A stretch of DNA of 64,000 bases. It comes from Lates calcarifer (lineage: Eukaryota > Chordata > Actinopteri > Centropomidae). The notes under the pieces were generated by a model. The model was not told the DNA's origin and made no database searches. It saw nothing but the letters and a program-made list of their open reading frames with translations. Below, one piece after another: positions 1 to 12,890 of this stretch. The position numbers and the translations under genes are program-made. The stretch spans positions 5,252,227 to 5,316,226 of the forward strand of contig NC_066835.1 in the NCBI RefSeq assembly GCF_001640805.2, read 5' to 3'. Positions within the stretch are counted from its first letter, which is position 1. Each line of letters begins with the position of its first letter.

Positions 1-1753
1 AGGGCAAAAGCAATGGTGTGTAAAGAATTGAAAAGGCTTGGCATGGAGAAGGACACAGACAGCAGCTCATACCTGTAGCCCTCTTTTCAGCGGAGTGACT
101 ACTTGGAGGCCAGCCCCTGTATGAAAGACAGGGTCACGTTCAATAGTGTTGAATGTTGCGGGCCGTATAAGTGCCACCTATACACAGCCCATTAAACAGA
201 GTGGTGAGTGCGAGGCTGCATGGTAAACAATTTAAGTAGAGTCCCTGAAAGATTCTCAACATTCATCAGGCTCGACTTGGTGGAAAAAAGGCATGTGGTG
301 GGAGAAAGGTGGAGGGCGTCAGGGTTTCCATCTGCACTCCTTCCCTATAATCTGTTAGAATGTTCTTTATATCCCTCCTGCTCCAGCTGACAACTAAAGT
401 GGAGATACACCGAGGAGGAAAGTGGGCTGAGAAAAATGTTTTGATGTCCCATGGTGATGGATCTTCAGGCTGCTGGGTAGATGAAGGAGGAGGGAGAGGG
501 GCGGAAGAGGATGATTTGAATTCAAAATCACTTTGTTGTCACCCAGAAAGCCAGGACTTTATCTGTAGGAGGACTGGAACAGTGATCAGGCCTGTTGCTT
601 TGACACTCGCCTACAATGCTATAAATACCACACTGATTAGGCATTTAACAGAGGGAGGGCGACAATATGACAATCTTACATCATCAACAGTTACGTCATG
701 CTCTGTCTTCACAGGGTGAAACCATGATTCTTATGATATTATACAATAACAGCCTGTAGCTATGCATGATTTCTAAGGATGGGAAAGTGTGATGTAATTA
801 AGCTGTTTTCGCCTATGCTAATATAAAACTCAGTTAACTCTTGATAATTGTCAGAACAGGTAAACTTCTCTCTCTGTGCATGTGCCTAGTTTGACCATAG
901 TCTTTTCACATTTGTGAAAAAAAATCATGAAGTTTTACTCTGAATATATTCTTAAGTTAAAAGTTTTTTCCTCTATCAAAGCCCTCTTACCCACTTTAAT
1001 ATCAAAAGCTGAAATCTTTCATCTGATCTGTAGTCGCCTGTAGTTCTGTTGTTTTCATGTTGCGTGTTGTTTGTGTGATGTTAAGGGCAGCATTAGCTCT
1101 GAGTTTAGTGTCATTCAGCATCAGGTAACTGAATATGAACTGAATCAGGTATCTGTAATGAAGCCTCTTAGCCTTGGCATGTTTGGCTGTGCTGTAAACA
1201 CGTGTACAAGTTGCTCTTCTGTTGCAATTTTGACAGAGCATTGGCTGAAGGCCACATTGTTGCCTCCAGTGCTCAATACACTCAATACAGATATTATTAA
1301 AAACACATTTGCCATTACCACCAGTGACCACAGCTGTCATCAAATCAATTAAGACTGATAACACCACCGATTTTACACGAGTCATAGGTTTTGGGGAGAA
1401 CCTCTGCATATGTGAAAAAGTTCATTTGTTGCTGCAAAAACTACAAATTTAAAAATGAAAAAAAAATCTTGGATGTGGAGTTAAAGGAGCATACCAGACC
1501 TCTGCAGCCCCCTTTGACAGGAAGGAAAAAGGAAAAAAAAAAAAAAAAAAGTAGTTTCTCTGACACATGGGGACAGTGGAAAGAATCTGTAAACACATCA
1601 ATGACATCTCATTTTACAAACTTGATATGGTGACTGTGTCAGTAAAGGCTTATTGGCACATCACAACACCACAACAAAGAACAACGCTAACATTCATTTG
1701 GACTGATGTTTCTGGCCATTTAATGAATTTAAGGCCAATATTCATTCATTCTG
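1..1753. other. Intergenic, no gene
   Basis: Unique-looking, moderately AT-rich sequence. A-tract near 1532-1550. Two opposite-strand frames around 1000-1400 overlap each other and show no domain; treated as chance. Confidence 0.6.
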
Positions 1754-2128
1754 CTTTGGTTTCTACCAACTCCTGAGGGAAATATCTTGTTCCCAGGCAG
1801 CTGGATGCTTCAGTTTGTTCACCATATAGTTATTAACTGTATCTGTGTGCTGTTTGGTGTTGGGCAGGTAGATTACAGTAGGTATTAAGAGCTTCTTTGC
1901 TGAAATCAGCTGCCTGCTGGTGAGACTGAGCAAAAATAGTAGAGCCAAAACAATCAGCTTAAAGAAGCAAAAATGCTCCATGGAGGTTAGGGAAACTGTG
2001 GGGTTTTACTGGGTGATAATTCTCTGTGGGTTTGAAACAACAAGTGAGCCCTTGCACATTACATATAATTATTTTGTCTATTGTTGATATAAAGGTAATT
2101 AAAAGTGCAGCTTAAAGTAGATATTCAC
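1754..2128 (+). repeat. Dispersed percomorph repeat, copy A
   Basis: Starts CTTTGGTTTCTACCAACTCC and runs through GTTTGGTGTTGGGCAGGTAG, AAATCAGCTGCCTGCTGG and ATTGTTGATATAAAGGTAAT. It aligns by eye along its length with 60852-61185 in the same orientation. No coding capacity; likely a decayed non-autonomous element. Confidence 0.6.
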
Positions 2129-4165
2129 ATCAGTAAAATATGTTTCTTTGTAACCTGAAGACTTAAAATTCTCATGATCAACATCTCACTCCAGAACAGT
2201 GAGAAAGTGAAATGTACAGTGTTTTCCTTCCTTCTAGTGCACTTGGAAGTACTGAAACACTTGATCAACCTAGCAATGTTGTGACTTTGACAGAAAAGTG
2301 AAAGTATTCTGAATGTACTGTATCTCTATATCTATGTTCATATGCACCTCCCAACAAGTGACAGCTGATCAAACTGCTAAAAAAGCATAATCCTGGAGAG
2401 GTATTTATTATATTGTTTGATAGTTTTGAATCACAAATACTCTTGGATTAAGTGTAATGGTTTGTAAAGCCATTTTGATTGAGAGAGAAATGTGGCGCTG
2501 TAATACCGACACTAATGCAGCGCTGATCACTCGCTTAACAGAGGGAAAAAGAGAGGGAGAGCGTGCTGAGGGTAGAAAATAAGTGGCGTCCTGTGGAGCT
2601 TTCTAATTCCTCGCTGAGATTGACACCTGAATGTGCTTTCATGGAGCAAACCGCTGGGTGGCAACAACCTGCCACCCCCCACCCCCATCACCAGCCTTTT
2701 CCCCGTTTTCCTCTCTATCCATTTTCCCTCTTATCCTGATCTGACACTACATAAAATATCCATCTTAACAAGACATTTAGTCTAATATTGAGTTTTAACA
2801 TGTTTATTTGGTAAACAGCATTTTCACACTCAAACTGTGTCTGGATGCATCATAAGTAAATTGCAAGCCCATTAAAAACAACTTACTGGATGTGTCAGAG
2901 AATTACATTTGAGTTAATGGTATGTCGTTAATTATTCAGTTTGCCCCATAAAGTATTCAAGCCTCTAATTTTTAGCACATTATGTTTATTAGATCATAAT
3001 GTGATTAGGATAATTATAAGTCACAGTGTGGTTATAATGGACTTTTGACACCTTTTTGGAAGAGTGTAGCAGAGTGTCAGAATTTTGAAAAGGGCAACAT
3101 ATCACTCCAATATTCATTCAGGAAAATTTGACAAGTTGATTTGCATTGGAATTAAGTGAAACTACATCATTCTGTTTGTTTTTCGCTTGCTTTAAAAAGA
3201 TGAATACGTTTCTATCTCGCTTTCTACGTGTCGTCCTGTCTTTGTCGTTTCATCATCTTCCTCCCTCGTAATGTTTTTGATCACTCCTGTTGTGTCCTTC
3301 TGCTGTCCCCCCCCCCCCTCCCCGTTTGTTCTCATTCATCTCGTGTCTCCATTGGATGTGGAGGGAGGGGAGGGGAGGGTTGTGGGGACAGAAGAGCTTC
3401 ACAGCGGGCCCCCGTTCCATTTATCAACATCAGGATTTCAATCGCAGCGCGACGCCTTAAAAGCCAACTCAGAACCCTCTCCGGCTCCCCCTGCGAACAA
3501 AAGCAGAAAGGACCCAACTTAAATGTGAAACCCTACCTTTCCCTTTCACACTGAGCTCACCTTTTTACCAATAGGTACTTTTCGCTGTGACTACATGAGG
3601 TTATTTTCCTTTCAAAAGAGATGGCACATAAAAATAAATGAGAGGAACATTTACTGAACCTGCCTTTGCGGCCTTGATGCTTTGCTATTTGTGTAAAAAG
3701 GCTTTTTTAGAAAACATTTATTTATTGTATTCACATCTTTTTCTTGTCCCTGTTTCTTTTTTTTAAAAATATGTCTTTCTCGGCTCTGGCTTTCATGGTG
3801 CGCATGGCGTTTCACCATGACAAGCCATATCAAGGCTACAGCACTAAACACCTCTGTATGACATCTATTCAGCCGCCTCTGAGAAGCAGTTTACCCGTGA
3901 TATTCTTCAGCTCTGTGAAGGGTTGGCAGATAAAAACAGCCAAGGGTGTTCGTTGACCTTCCTTCATACATACAATACCATTGTGTATGTGTGTCTCTAT
4001 GTGCATGCATACTGTCATTACTGGGTCCCTTCCACATTTAGCCCTCCATATGGCTTATGTAGATAGCTTTCTTTGGGTCGTGTCTTGGCTCGGCTTTAAT
4101 TAGTGGATTTGCTGCTAATAGATGGAGCTAATTAACAGGGATTGGGGCTCCTGCACATTTGCCAC
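2129..4165. other. Intergenic, with candidate element at 2880-3200
   Basis: AT-rich with scattered palindromic AT words. A C tract at 3307-3318 and a CpG-containing patch at about 3400-3490 (TCAATCGCAGCGCGACGCC) stand out. No exon recognised. Confidence 0.5.
2880..3200. promoter_or_regulatory. Candidate conserved non-coding element with octamer and homeodomain sites
   Basis: Unique-looking, non-repetitive AT-rich sequence with GTTAATTATTCAG (2928-2940 region), several TAAT cores, and a perfect octamer ATTTGCAT at 3139-3146 overlapping the SOX-like CATTGGA. POU-SOX juxtaposition is typical of developmental enhancers. Conservation is inferred from character only. Confidence 0.3.
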
Positions 4166-5356
4166 TGTTCCTATCTGTGTGTGTGTGTGTGTGCACGCAC
4201 ACGCACGCTCACACATGTGCGAGCTGACATGTTTCTGTCTATCCAACGATGGAGACAACGGATGCTGTCACCTTGGTAACCATGTAAAATGGATTCCAGG
4301 AGTGGAATCAGCCCGAGCCAATTAGACATAGACATGCTATGGAGATGGCATGGTGCACTCAGATACACACTCTCTGTCTGTGTTGTTCTCTCACTCTCTC
4401 TCTCTCCCTTGCACACACGCACACACACACATGCAGGCAGCCAGACAGCGTCTTGCCCTAGGCAGTGTGGATACGACCATCATAATCACATCATCCCCCC
4501 CTGATAACAATAACTCTGCTCAGGGATGCAAATAATCTGTGCGTCCACATATCTTATTATTGCAATCAATAATAACGAAGCACCCCGATACACACACACA
4601 CACACACACACAAATAACACCCCTGTCACCCTAATGAGAAAGTATAGCATATTACCATGCTCTGTGTGTTGTTGTGTGTGTGCGTCTTTCAGCAGCTGTG
4701 TCCCCCCTTCTTTAAAAAGCGAGGAGATCAAAACGGAGCAAAGGGCTCACAGGGCGTAAAAACTAATTTACTTTCAAAAAAAAGTAATTCTGCCGGCTGA
4801 GTTTCTCCTTTTTTTTTTTCTCCCCGCCGTCAAGTAGCCCCACTCTTCATCAAAAGCACAGTGATTGAGAAACAGGCCAAATGTGCAGGGAAAGAATGAA
4901 CACACGCTTAGTTTTAAGTCGGCGTGTGTTGCTTTCCCCAAAAGCAAACCGGTGACCCATATGCATTCTCGCTGCTCTCAGCCCGTCCTGATGAAATGGC
5001 CACAATATTACTGCTGACTTTGTGATAACACTGTGCTACTGATGTCACACACACACCACCTTTCAGTGTGGATGTGTGTTTATGGCTGAGTGGGTGGGGT
5101 GGGCTGACGTACTTGCAAGTGTCGATAAGTGACTGTAAGTGTGTTTGTGGGATGTGTGTGTGTATGTACGCTGATAAGTGTTGATAAGTGAGTGTGTGTG
5201 GATGATTGCTGATTTGTGGCAGGGTGTCTATTGTTAATGAAATCCTTTGTGCCGCTCTGATTGGCTCATCAATCAAACAGCAGTTCGCATATTACCCATA
5301 ACCCCTTTCTGCTCTCTCCAGGTGGTGGATTACAATGTGACACATGCACGTGTACA

Positions 5357-5402
<46 letters not shown>

Positions 5403-5830
5403 CACACAAACATGTGATGGAAAGAGAAAAAAAAACACATATTCAAACACATATGTACACTGCATTCATACACATACACATACACATACACACACAAAAA
5501 GTGTTGTAAGTACAAAACGTAGACTTAATCACACATACACAAACATACATGCACATTTATGGACACACACAAAAACACACTTTCAAATGTGTGTACACAC
5601 AGACTCAAGACACAAATGTAGACTCTTTCAAATACACAACAGACACAAGCATATGTACACACATTCATACACACAACCTCAGACATGTATTTCATGCATA
5701 TTAACTGGCATGTACCAAAATGCCAGCTTGCTCACATATAATGTCTCTCTCTTACACACACACACATATGCACACAAACACATCTTTGCATTCGGACGTA
5801 CAGTACATGTATACACCCTACAGCCTTGCT
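4166..5830. other. CA/TG-rich simple-sequence zone
   Basis: Repeated CA and TG runs (about 4170-4190, 4420-4432, 4590-4612, 5359-5398, 5465-5496) and TACACA-type sequence to 5810. All frames of note here are Cys/Val/His/Thr repeat artefacts. Confidence 0.8.
5359..5398. repeat. (CA)20 microsatellite
   Basis: Uninterrupted CA for 40 bases, within a wider CA/TACACA-rich zone to about 5810. Likely polymorphic. Confidence 0.95.
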
Positions 5831-6399
5831 AAAAGCTTAACATCAGTAGTTTCCCCAATGTCGCTGTCACCTCGATATCCAGCCACAGAATGAAGGAGAC
5901 AATGAGACAGTGAATGCATCATCTGCATTAATTTCTGCTTGATTCAAAGTGTCGTGGCTAAAGAGGGCAAAAGGAGGGGCAACGGGGGGAAGGAGGAGGA
6001 GGTAGAGGAGGGGAAATTGGTTGTGGGGTGGGGGGTGGTTGTGAGGAAGAGGCCTTGGGGGACACCTCACTGCGGCTGGCCCTGGGGCTAGGAGAGTAAT
6101 ACACACACACACACTCGCATATCCACTGAGATTAGTTGCAGCAGACACACACGAGTGCGCATAATCACATTCACACATATGCACGCTCATGCAGAAAAGC
6201 CGCAGACATAACGAGGTAAACGTCCCAAACAATGGTTATGAAATCAAATGAGGATACAACAGAGATACAGTAGTAGTACATTATAGACACGTAGTCATGT
6301 ACAGATTGGATTGTATGTAGTATTACAGGCCTGGAGGCTGAAAATATTACACATTAGAGGCATGTTCCCATCAGATATTCTTTGGGAATATCAAATCAG
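5831..6399. other. Intergenic, purine-rich patch
   Basis: G/A-rich block at about 5960-6060 (GGAGGAGGAGGTAGAGGAGG and GGGGTGGGGGGTGG), then CA-rich sequence. No gene. Confidence 0.6.
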
Positions 6400-6650
6400 T
6401 GAGTTTTTCTGAGTACATTTACTTGAGGACTGCACTCAAGAACAAAGTACTTTACTTGAATGTTTTAATTTTCTGGTTGTTACTATTTATAATTACTTAA
6501 ACTTATTCCAAACTTCCTGTTTTCTACGCTACATTTATTTGACAGCTGAATTTACATGTTACTCATTTTATAAATAAATATGTTCATTTTCTATACTTTT
6601 CTATTTACTTGAGCAAATGATTCTGTGTACTTCTTCCAATGCTGCATATG
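6400..6650. repeat. Second, shorter ACTTAAGTA-family copy
   Basis: Contains GAGTACATTTACTTGAGGAC, AAAGTACTTTACTTGAATG, CTACATTTATTTGACAGC and, at the right, TTTACTTGAGCAAATGATTC then TGTGTACTTCTTCC. These parallel the ends and core of the 50.14-50.80 kb element in the same order, without the nested insertion. Decayed, non-coding. Confidence 0.55.
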
Positions 6651-8023
6651 TAAGAGAGAATAAGTTCATATTGTAAACATCGTTTATGGTCAATTTTCAT
6701 CAGCAGATAATGGAAGGAGAAAGAGGGAAAGGTGAAATATTTTGTTCCTTATGTTGCATTTGATGTCATACTGAACAGAAGCTGAAAGTTTTAAAGGACT
6801 GGAGGGACAGAAGAGATTATTCAAAAGTACATCAACTGATATGTGATGTAACAACTACAAAAAGTATGCTGTCTTCCTAGAAATGAGGTGAAGTAATGTA
6901 ATTTTGAAATACAAATACTGAGGAAAATGCGATTTTTGGCATGAAATGTTCTGCATTAGGATACAAAAATAAGATGACAAGGTGCAAAATTCATTTCCAC
7001 TTCATTTTCTCTGCGACCCATCCATAGCAAGAAGCAGACTGGCATCTTCTTCCTTCCTCCCCTCTTGTGCAACCTCTTGTTCCACATCTCTACTTTTTCG
7101 TCTCAACAGCCTGTCAGCTTTGGGACACAGTTATGACTCATCTGTCTGTCACATTGGAGATGCCAGACAAAAAGACAGCCAGAGAGTCCGTCTTTATCTC
7201 GGGAGAGTGAATCACAATTTGGTGCTGGAGGCCTCATCCAAAAATCAGGCAATCTGTGCTGTCTGCTCCCCTCTTCCGTTGGCAGTTGTCAGTTTGCTTG
7301 ATTACAGATACTATTTTGTGCAACTGATCAATATGATCCTGACGGGCAGTGGGAGGTCATTCTTCTTTAACTGATTCTACAGAAATGCAGGAATATGTAT
7401 CTCACCAGTTTTTCATTAGGGTGTAAACACTGTTTAAAAAGGTCTTCCCACGCTGACAAGAATAAATGTCTGGGAGGCTGAATATTAATAATATTTTGTA
7501 GGTTTCTGGCATGAACATTGCAAAACATATTAAAGTTGGACTGAAATTTTGCAAAGAAATCAGTGTATATCTTTTTCCTTGGTGTTTGTTTTGATGTGCA
7601 CTTGTTTGGTCAAAAGTTATTACTAAGAAGAAGTTTTATTTAGGATGGCACCTCACACATTTGGTGGTGAATTTGGCGGTGATGTAACATTTGTGTGAAA
7701 AGACACTAAAAGCAGTTTGTTATACTAAAGTTCTAGTGGCTAAACAAGCAGTTAACCAGCTGGGGATTGACACTATTAGCTGTTGCTTAGTCCTATGTGT
7801 GAATTGAGCACTACCTACATTACTTAGGGACTCCATACATTAGTTCCATACATAGTTCCATACTGCTCACTCCTGTGAGTTTTGACAGTCTGGTCATTTT
7901 CCATCAACACAACTTGACATATGAAAGAGAGAGAGAGAGAGCTAATGCTAACAAGACCCCCACATTTCTAAACACAACACTGAGAGTGCAGGAGGTGCTA
8001 TTGAGTCAATAAGTGTTGACATA

Positions 8024-8050
8024 ACTAGACCTTGAAAAGTAAGGTCTAGT
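8024..8050. repeat. Perfect 10-bp hairpin, 7-base loop
   Basis: ACTAGACCTT (8024-8033) and AAGGTCTAGT (8041-8050) are exact reverse complements around GAAAAGT. Surrounded by CTAGC/GCTAAC-rich sequence typical of decayed teleost repeats. Confidence 0.5.
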
Positions 8051-9829
8051 GGAAATCACTGCTAACATTAACAAGCTAGGCTAACTAAGCTAGAAAGATA
8101 GTACATGAAGCAAAAGATAGGAGGCTAGGATTTATTTAAGATACTGGGTTCAGTATGTTCACTGTTGTAAAGGAACACACAGCTTAAATTGCTACATTAT
8201 GATTATGATGTGTGCTTGAGGATATACAGTACAATGTTTTGTAGTCAGTGTAATACTACAAAAGTTGACAGCATGTCTCCATAGCAACACTAGCTTTCAG
8301 CTGTCAGTCAACCACTGCCACAGGAAACACCCACCCAGACACTTGGTGCTTTGAAGCTACTTCCACAAATGTCTAAAATGGGTTAAAGATATGTATAATA
8401 ATTGTGGTATCAATAGGTTATAGTTTTAAAAAAGTAATTCTGTCTCATCCTAAATTTCAGTTCAACTTCAATATTCATTTGCCACCAGCGGTCCAGTCCA
8501 AAAATTCCAGTGTACCACATATACTGAATTACACCCAGTTTGTTCACAGACCTACATAAATGCAGAAATATGTGCTACAAATTGTTAATTTGTGTGAATG
8601 TAAAATGATACAAATGGTAAATTTCAGTCACCACCAGAGCACAAGGTTCATACTCTTTAAATGAAAGGCAAGCACTGGTCTGTACATTGGCCATTGCCTG
8701 CAGCAGTTCAGGTTGAAGTATTAAACATAATTCACCTCTTCTACTCTCAGGGACTCAACTCTCCATGTGGTTTTACATGGCATCTCCGGAAAAACCGCAT
8801 CTCCCATGATCCTTTGCCAAAGTGGCACAGTGACGAACAACAGCTGTCAGAGGTCAGTCTGGAAGCCACACTTTCGAAGCTGTGCTGTGAAAATAAGAAG
8901 TGCGTGTGCATCTGTTGTGAAATTGTGTGTGTACCGTGCTTTGTGTGTGGTGTGTGGTGTGTGTGTATGTGATGGCCTACAGCAAGCAGTGTGAGGTTTT
9001 CCAGCCAGTGCTGAGCTGAGCGTGGTTTGAAACAGAGAGGCTCAGAGTGACCTGCCAAAACACACAACAGCCACACCAACAGTGAACTCTGTATGGTCGG
9101 GGACATAGAGATGCAGGGATTAGCAATGGAGAAGGGGGGGGGGGTTGGAGAGTAAAGTTTTAAGTAAGCAGAAGTGAGGGGAAGACAAGGGGGAAGGAGG
9201 GAGAACAGAGGAAATTCATCATGGTCACAAAACGTGCACACACACCCAGCTTGTGATGTTGTTTGTGTGCTCAGTAATGACTGATGTAGTTCTGGTCTCA
9301 ATGGGTAGATACCCTATACTTAAGAACCCATTTAAGCTTGTAAAACCACTCACCCATAAAACTTTAGGCTCTGAATGTGTGTGTGTGTGAGTATGTGTGT
9401 GAGTATGTGTGTGTACCAAGAGAGTGTCACTATTTGTCTGCTGATTGCGTGTGTGGGTCTTTGTGTCTTTCCTCATTAACTTTGATTGCAAGGGCGAGTG
9501 GCGGGCATTTGTCGAACAAAAACAGCAGGTTGGTTGTGTCGCGAACTTTGCAATTCGTGGGAGGTGAGGGGGGAGCGAGGTGATAAGAGAGTGGAGAATA
9601 TAGAAAGAAGACTGAAGGAGACTAAAGGAGGGGAGGAGGCAGTAAATAAGTGCCTTTCAGTCTTGTAGAAGGGTAGATGAGCGGGGGGACTCTGACAGCT
9701 CTGAGAGTCCGACAGCTAAATGGCTCATTCAAGACAGAAGAGGTGATGAAAGAAGAATAGCAGGAGAGGGGCAGAAAAAAGCAAAAAACAAAACGTGTGA
9801 AGTCAGCCATGTAACTGTCACCAAGCAGA

Positions 9830-10000
9830 ATGACTCTTATTGTGTTTATTTATCCATGTTCATTAACATATTTTTGTTAAAGAGGTAATAGCAGACAGCC
9901 ACTTTGTCATTTTCTAGGGTTGTAATTGAATGCAGCAACAGTAAAAATTTCAATTAAGCCTGTTTACAGTGCATCACTGAGGGATTTAGATGTTTTATTC
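9830..10000. promoter_or_regulatory. Candidate conserved non-coding element
   Basis: Non-repetitive block with TGTTCATTAACATA, GGTTGTAATTGAATGC and TTTCAATTAAGCC, that is, three spaced homeodomain-type TAAT/ATTA cores. Resembles deep-conserved vertebrate enhancers in composition; no alignment available. Confidence 0.22.
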
Positions 10001-11919
10001 TGTTATTTTGTATTCCATTGCTACCAGAGTGAACCATATATTTTTGGACTGAATTCTTGCCTCAAGGGCATCTATTATCTTCCGCTGTTTCCACACTGAA
10101 AACTTCCTGTTGGAGAATTAAAGGAGGTAAAGGAAACTATGCAGTTGACTGCCACAAACTGACCTTAATAAGGTTCTTGGGATAGAGAAAGTGTTATTCT
10201 TTCTCAAGAGACTTATGTATCTTTTGTCTATCAGAAATGGCTTGCCAACAGGGCAATAAAATAACCTTAACCCTGCCTAAAATGTAGTGCCACAAAATAA
10301 TAATTTTACCTTGACAAAATTTTAAGTGTTAATATAATGGATTATCTACTCAAGCAACTTTCTGGATTTTAAATGAATGAAAAAATAATGATAGCCTGGA
10401 GGGTACTGAGTACAGTACTAATGGGTGATAGCTTAAACGGAAAAACCAAACTGCAGAAGTTTTTATAAGGTGCTGAATGACCATGACCCAAGCTCAGTGC
10501 TTCTTAGCAATAGATTCTCTGTTTCTCTTGACACTTGTGGACGATGAACACCATTCTTCAAAAATTATTCCTAGTTGGTGTTTGGATGACGGTGATGGAG
10601 AGCGCTGTCTAACGTGTTGCAACATAATCAACATAATCTTATGTGTGGAGTTCATCTTTTAACACACAGCTTGTGAGGAAACTATCTTGTCTGCTGTGTA
10701 GCAACAACCACTTTTATTTACCTATCCCCGGTCGGTGTATAAACTTCATGATGCTACATATTTTAAATAAACTGTAAACTACCTTGCTGACTTGACAGAG
10801 CAAGCTAGGAAGCTTGAAGTACTATTGTGACCATGATGGAGCTGATTAGTGCTAGCATATCCCCAGCTCTAGTGTATTAGGAGTTAGTTTGGCTGCCTCA
10901 ATAGTTTAGCAGTTATTCCTAGGAGTAGGCAGTCTGTTGGCTTTCAAGGTGTCATTAGGTAACTATTTCCAAGTTTCTGAGAAGTGATAAGCATTTTGCC
11001 CTCGTTTGACAGCTGACAGCTGATAGTGTCACGAAAGGGGAAGAGAGGGAACGAGAGAGAGAGTATTACAGGTCCACATGGGCGCACCACCAACATTCTG
11101 TGACTGAACAGATTATCAAAGTTGTGTACCAACTGCAATTCAGTCTGAACTAGGTTACTCTATTCTGCCTAATGCTGTTACATAAAGCATCTTGATTTGA
11201 AGGTTCCATAAATTCCTTTTATTAATAATAGACTTTATGTGCATCTTTTGTGCATCTGATATGAGGTATAGAGTGGCTATATAAGCCTTTGTGATCTCCC
11301 TTGTATGTATCCTTTTCATGTCATTATAAGCCTGGTTAACAGACGTTGAGAAGACATCCAGCAGCACCGGCAGTCAAAGCTGTGAGCTTTGTGCATTTTT
11401 CAGTGTAATCTCTTAGTTTATGTATGCCAAGAATTCTTCTAATCTTCTATTGTGGGAACTTTGTGTTGTGTTGTAAAGTGTGATGGCGATACAGAGGTTG
11501 TTTCAGGAATGTGAAAAAGAGACTCGGGCTGTGGCAATAATTGTTTCCTTAGCCAGACTAATAACTAACCTTTTATTCCACCTGACAGACTGAGGATGGC
11601 ATATAGGCTATATGTGCACACTTTCTCCTCACACCTTCAGCCACATCTATAACTTTTTATTTCCAGCAGTCTGCACTTCTCCTTATTGGCATAATTTACT
11701 GCTGTTTTATGCAGCGTGTCCTGCAGGTCGTCCAAAGTTTAACACCTCTGTTAGGTTTTAATGCCTTAGTGACTAGAGCTGTTTGAACCTTTACTCACTC
11801 CATACCACTGGCCAGGCTCAGAGAGCTCTCCTCATTTTTCTCTATACATATCTCACACCTTTTTGAACTGTATTAAATGAAGCAACTTATACAAAGGTAA
11901 TTTCAGTCAAGAAAATATT

Positions 11920-12120
11920 CTCTTTCCTGTGTGTGAAGTGTTTAATTGTCACCCTATCTGGGCAATCGAGAGAAATCGTTTTGTGTATTCCTTTAATTTC
12001 CACCCTTTGGCACATAATCGAGACCATTAGAGATGATAACGTCAATAGCTGGGTTTTCCTCCAAGTCTTTTATGAGGTATTGAATTAGACTGAATGGAAA
12101 CAGTAGAGCTCCCATAAAAA
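11920..12120. promoter_or_regulatory. Candidate conserved non-coding element
   Basis: Non-repetitive sequence with GTGTTTAATTGTCACC, GGGCAATCGAGAG, CACATAATCGAGACC and GTATTGAATTAGAC. The paired AATCGAG words 55-60 bases apart are unusual for random fish intergenic DNA. Weak support. Confidence 0.2.
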
Positions 12121-12739
12121 CATTTTTACACTTGCTTAAGGCAAAAGCATTTTATGATAATAAATATATCATGCAATCAGTTGGAATAGAAATTTAAGTA
12201 GGCCTGATCCAACACAAAGAAATGTCTTCAGATTTCTTCCCCTAGAAATATATTGTAGTGTGGATAAGATTCCCACTGTGGTCTTTCCCATAGTGCATAT
12301 CTGTGTTTAAGTCTTGAAATATAGCAGACATTAGATGTCACAAAAGAATAATGAGAACTTTTGCAGCTTTCAAAGACCATTTCACCTCTGGACAATGCTT
12401 TCAGACAAGCAAGAAAATGCAGTAGAGCACAAGAAATGTCAGAAATTGCCAGGAATTTTACAACATTAACTTGAGCACATGTATAAGCTATGAAAACATT
12501 CTCAGTTCAGCGATAAATGGCGTTGTTATCGACAAATGGCCCCACTACAGTTGTAGGAGAATTGCCCAAATTGTCAGCAGTGAGTCATTTAGTTAAAAGG
12601 TTAACATATTAGTTTTAGATGCTAAGAGTTAGATGACTGTGTGTCAGTGCTGGTTTCATAATATACTAATTTCAGCTCAGCTGCTAAAAGCCCCAAGTTT
12701 GCAATTTTCTGCTTAAAAGTCTTGACTACTGTTGGTTCT

Positions 12740-12890
12740 GGGAAGGGTCAGAAGACCAAAACCATCAGAAAATCTGAAAATCTCTAAAATGCTCTGTGGA
12801 GCTGAGGGGGAACTGCAAGTTTCTATTATTAATCTAAACCATTATTTTTTTCTGTTGTTAATATAAAAGTAATGATTGTTGCAGATTTAA
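12740..12890 (+). repeat. Possible partial third copy of the 1.75/60.85 kb repeat
   Basis: ATGCTCTGTGGAGCTGAGGG then TCTGTTGTTAATATAAAAGT and TGCAGATTTAAAG resemble only the 3' third of copy A (ATGCTCCATGGAGG, TTGTTGATATAAAGG, TGCAGCTTAAAG). The 5' part is absent or unrecognisable. Weak. Confidence 0.3.

Larger units (their letters stand above)
6651..12739. other. Intergenic desert with two weak enhancer candidates
   Basis: No exons recognised. Contains a GA run at 7925-7940, the 8024-8050 hairpin, TG tracts at about 9376-9414, a G-rich patch at about 9133-9145 and the candidates at 9830-10000 and 11920-12120. Confidence 0.5.

Noticed and set aside
5344..5832. 162-codon frame rich in His-Thr
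   Set aside because: Produced by CA-type simple sequence.
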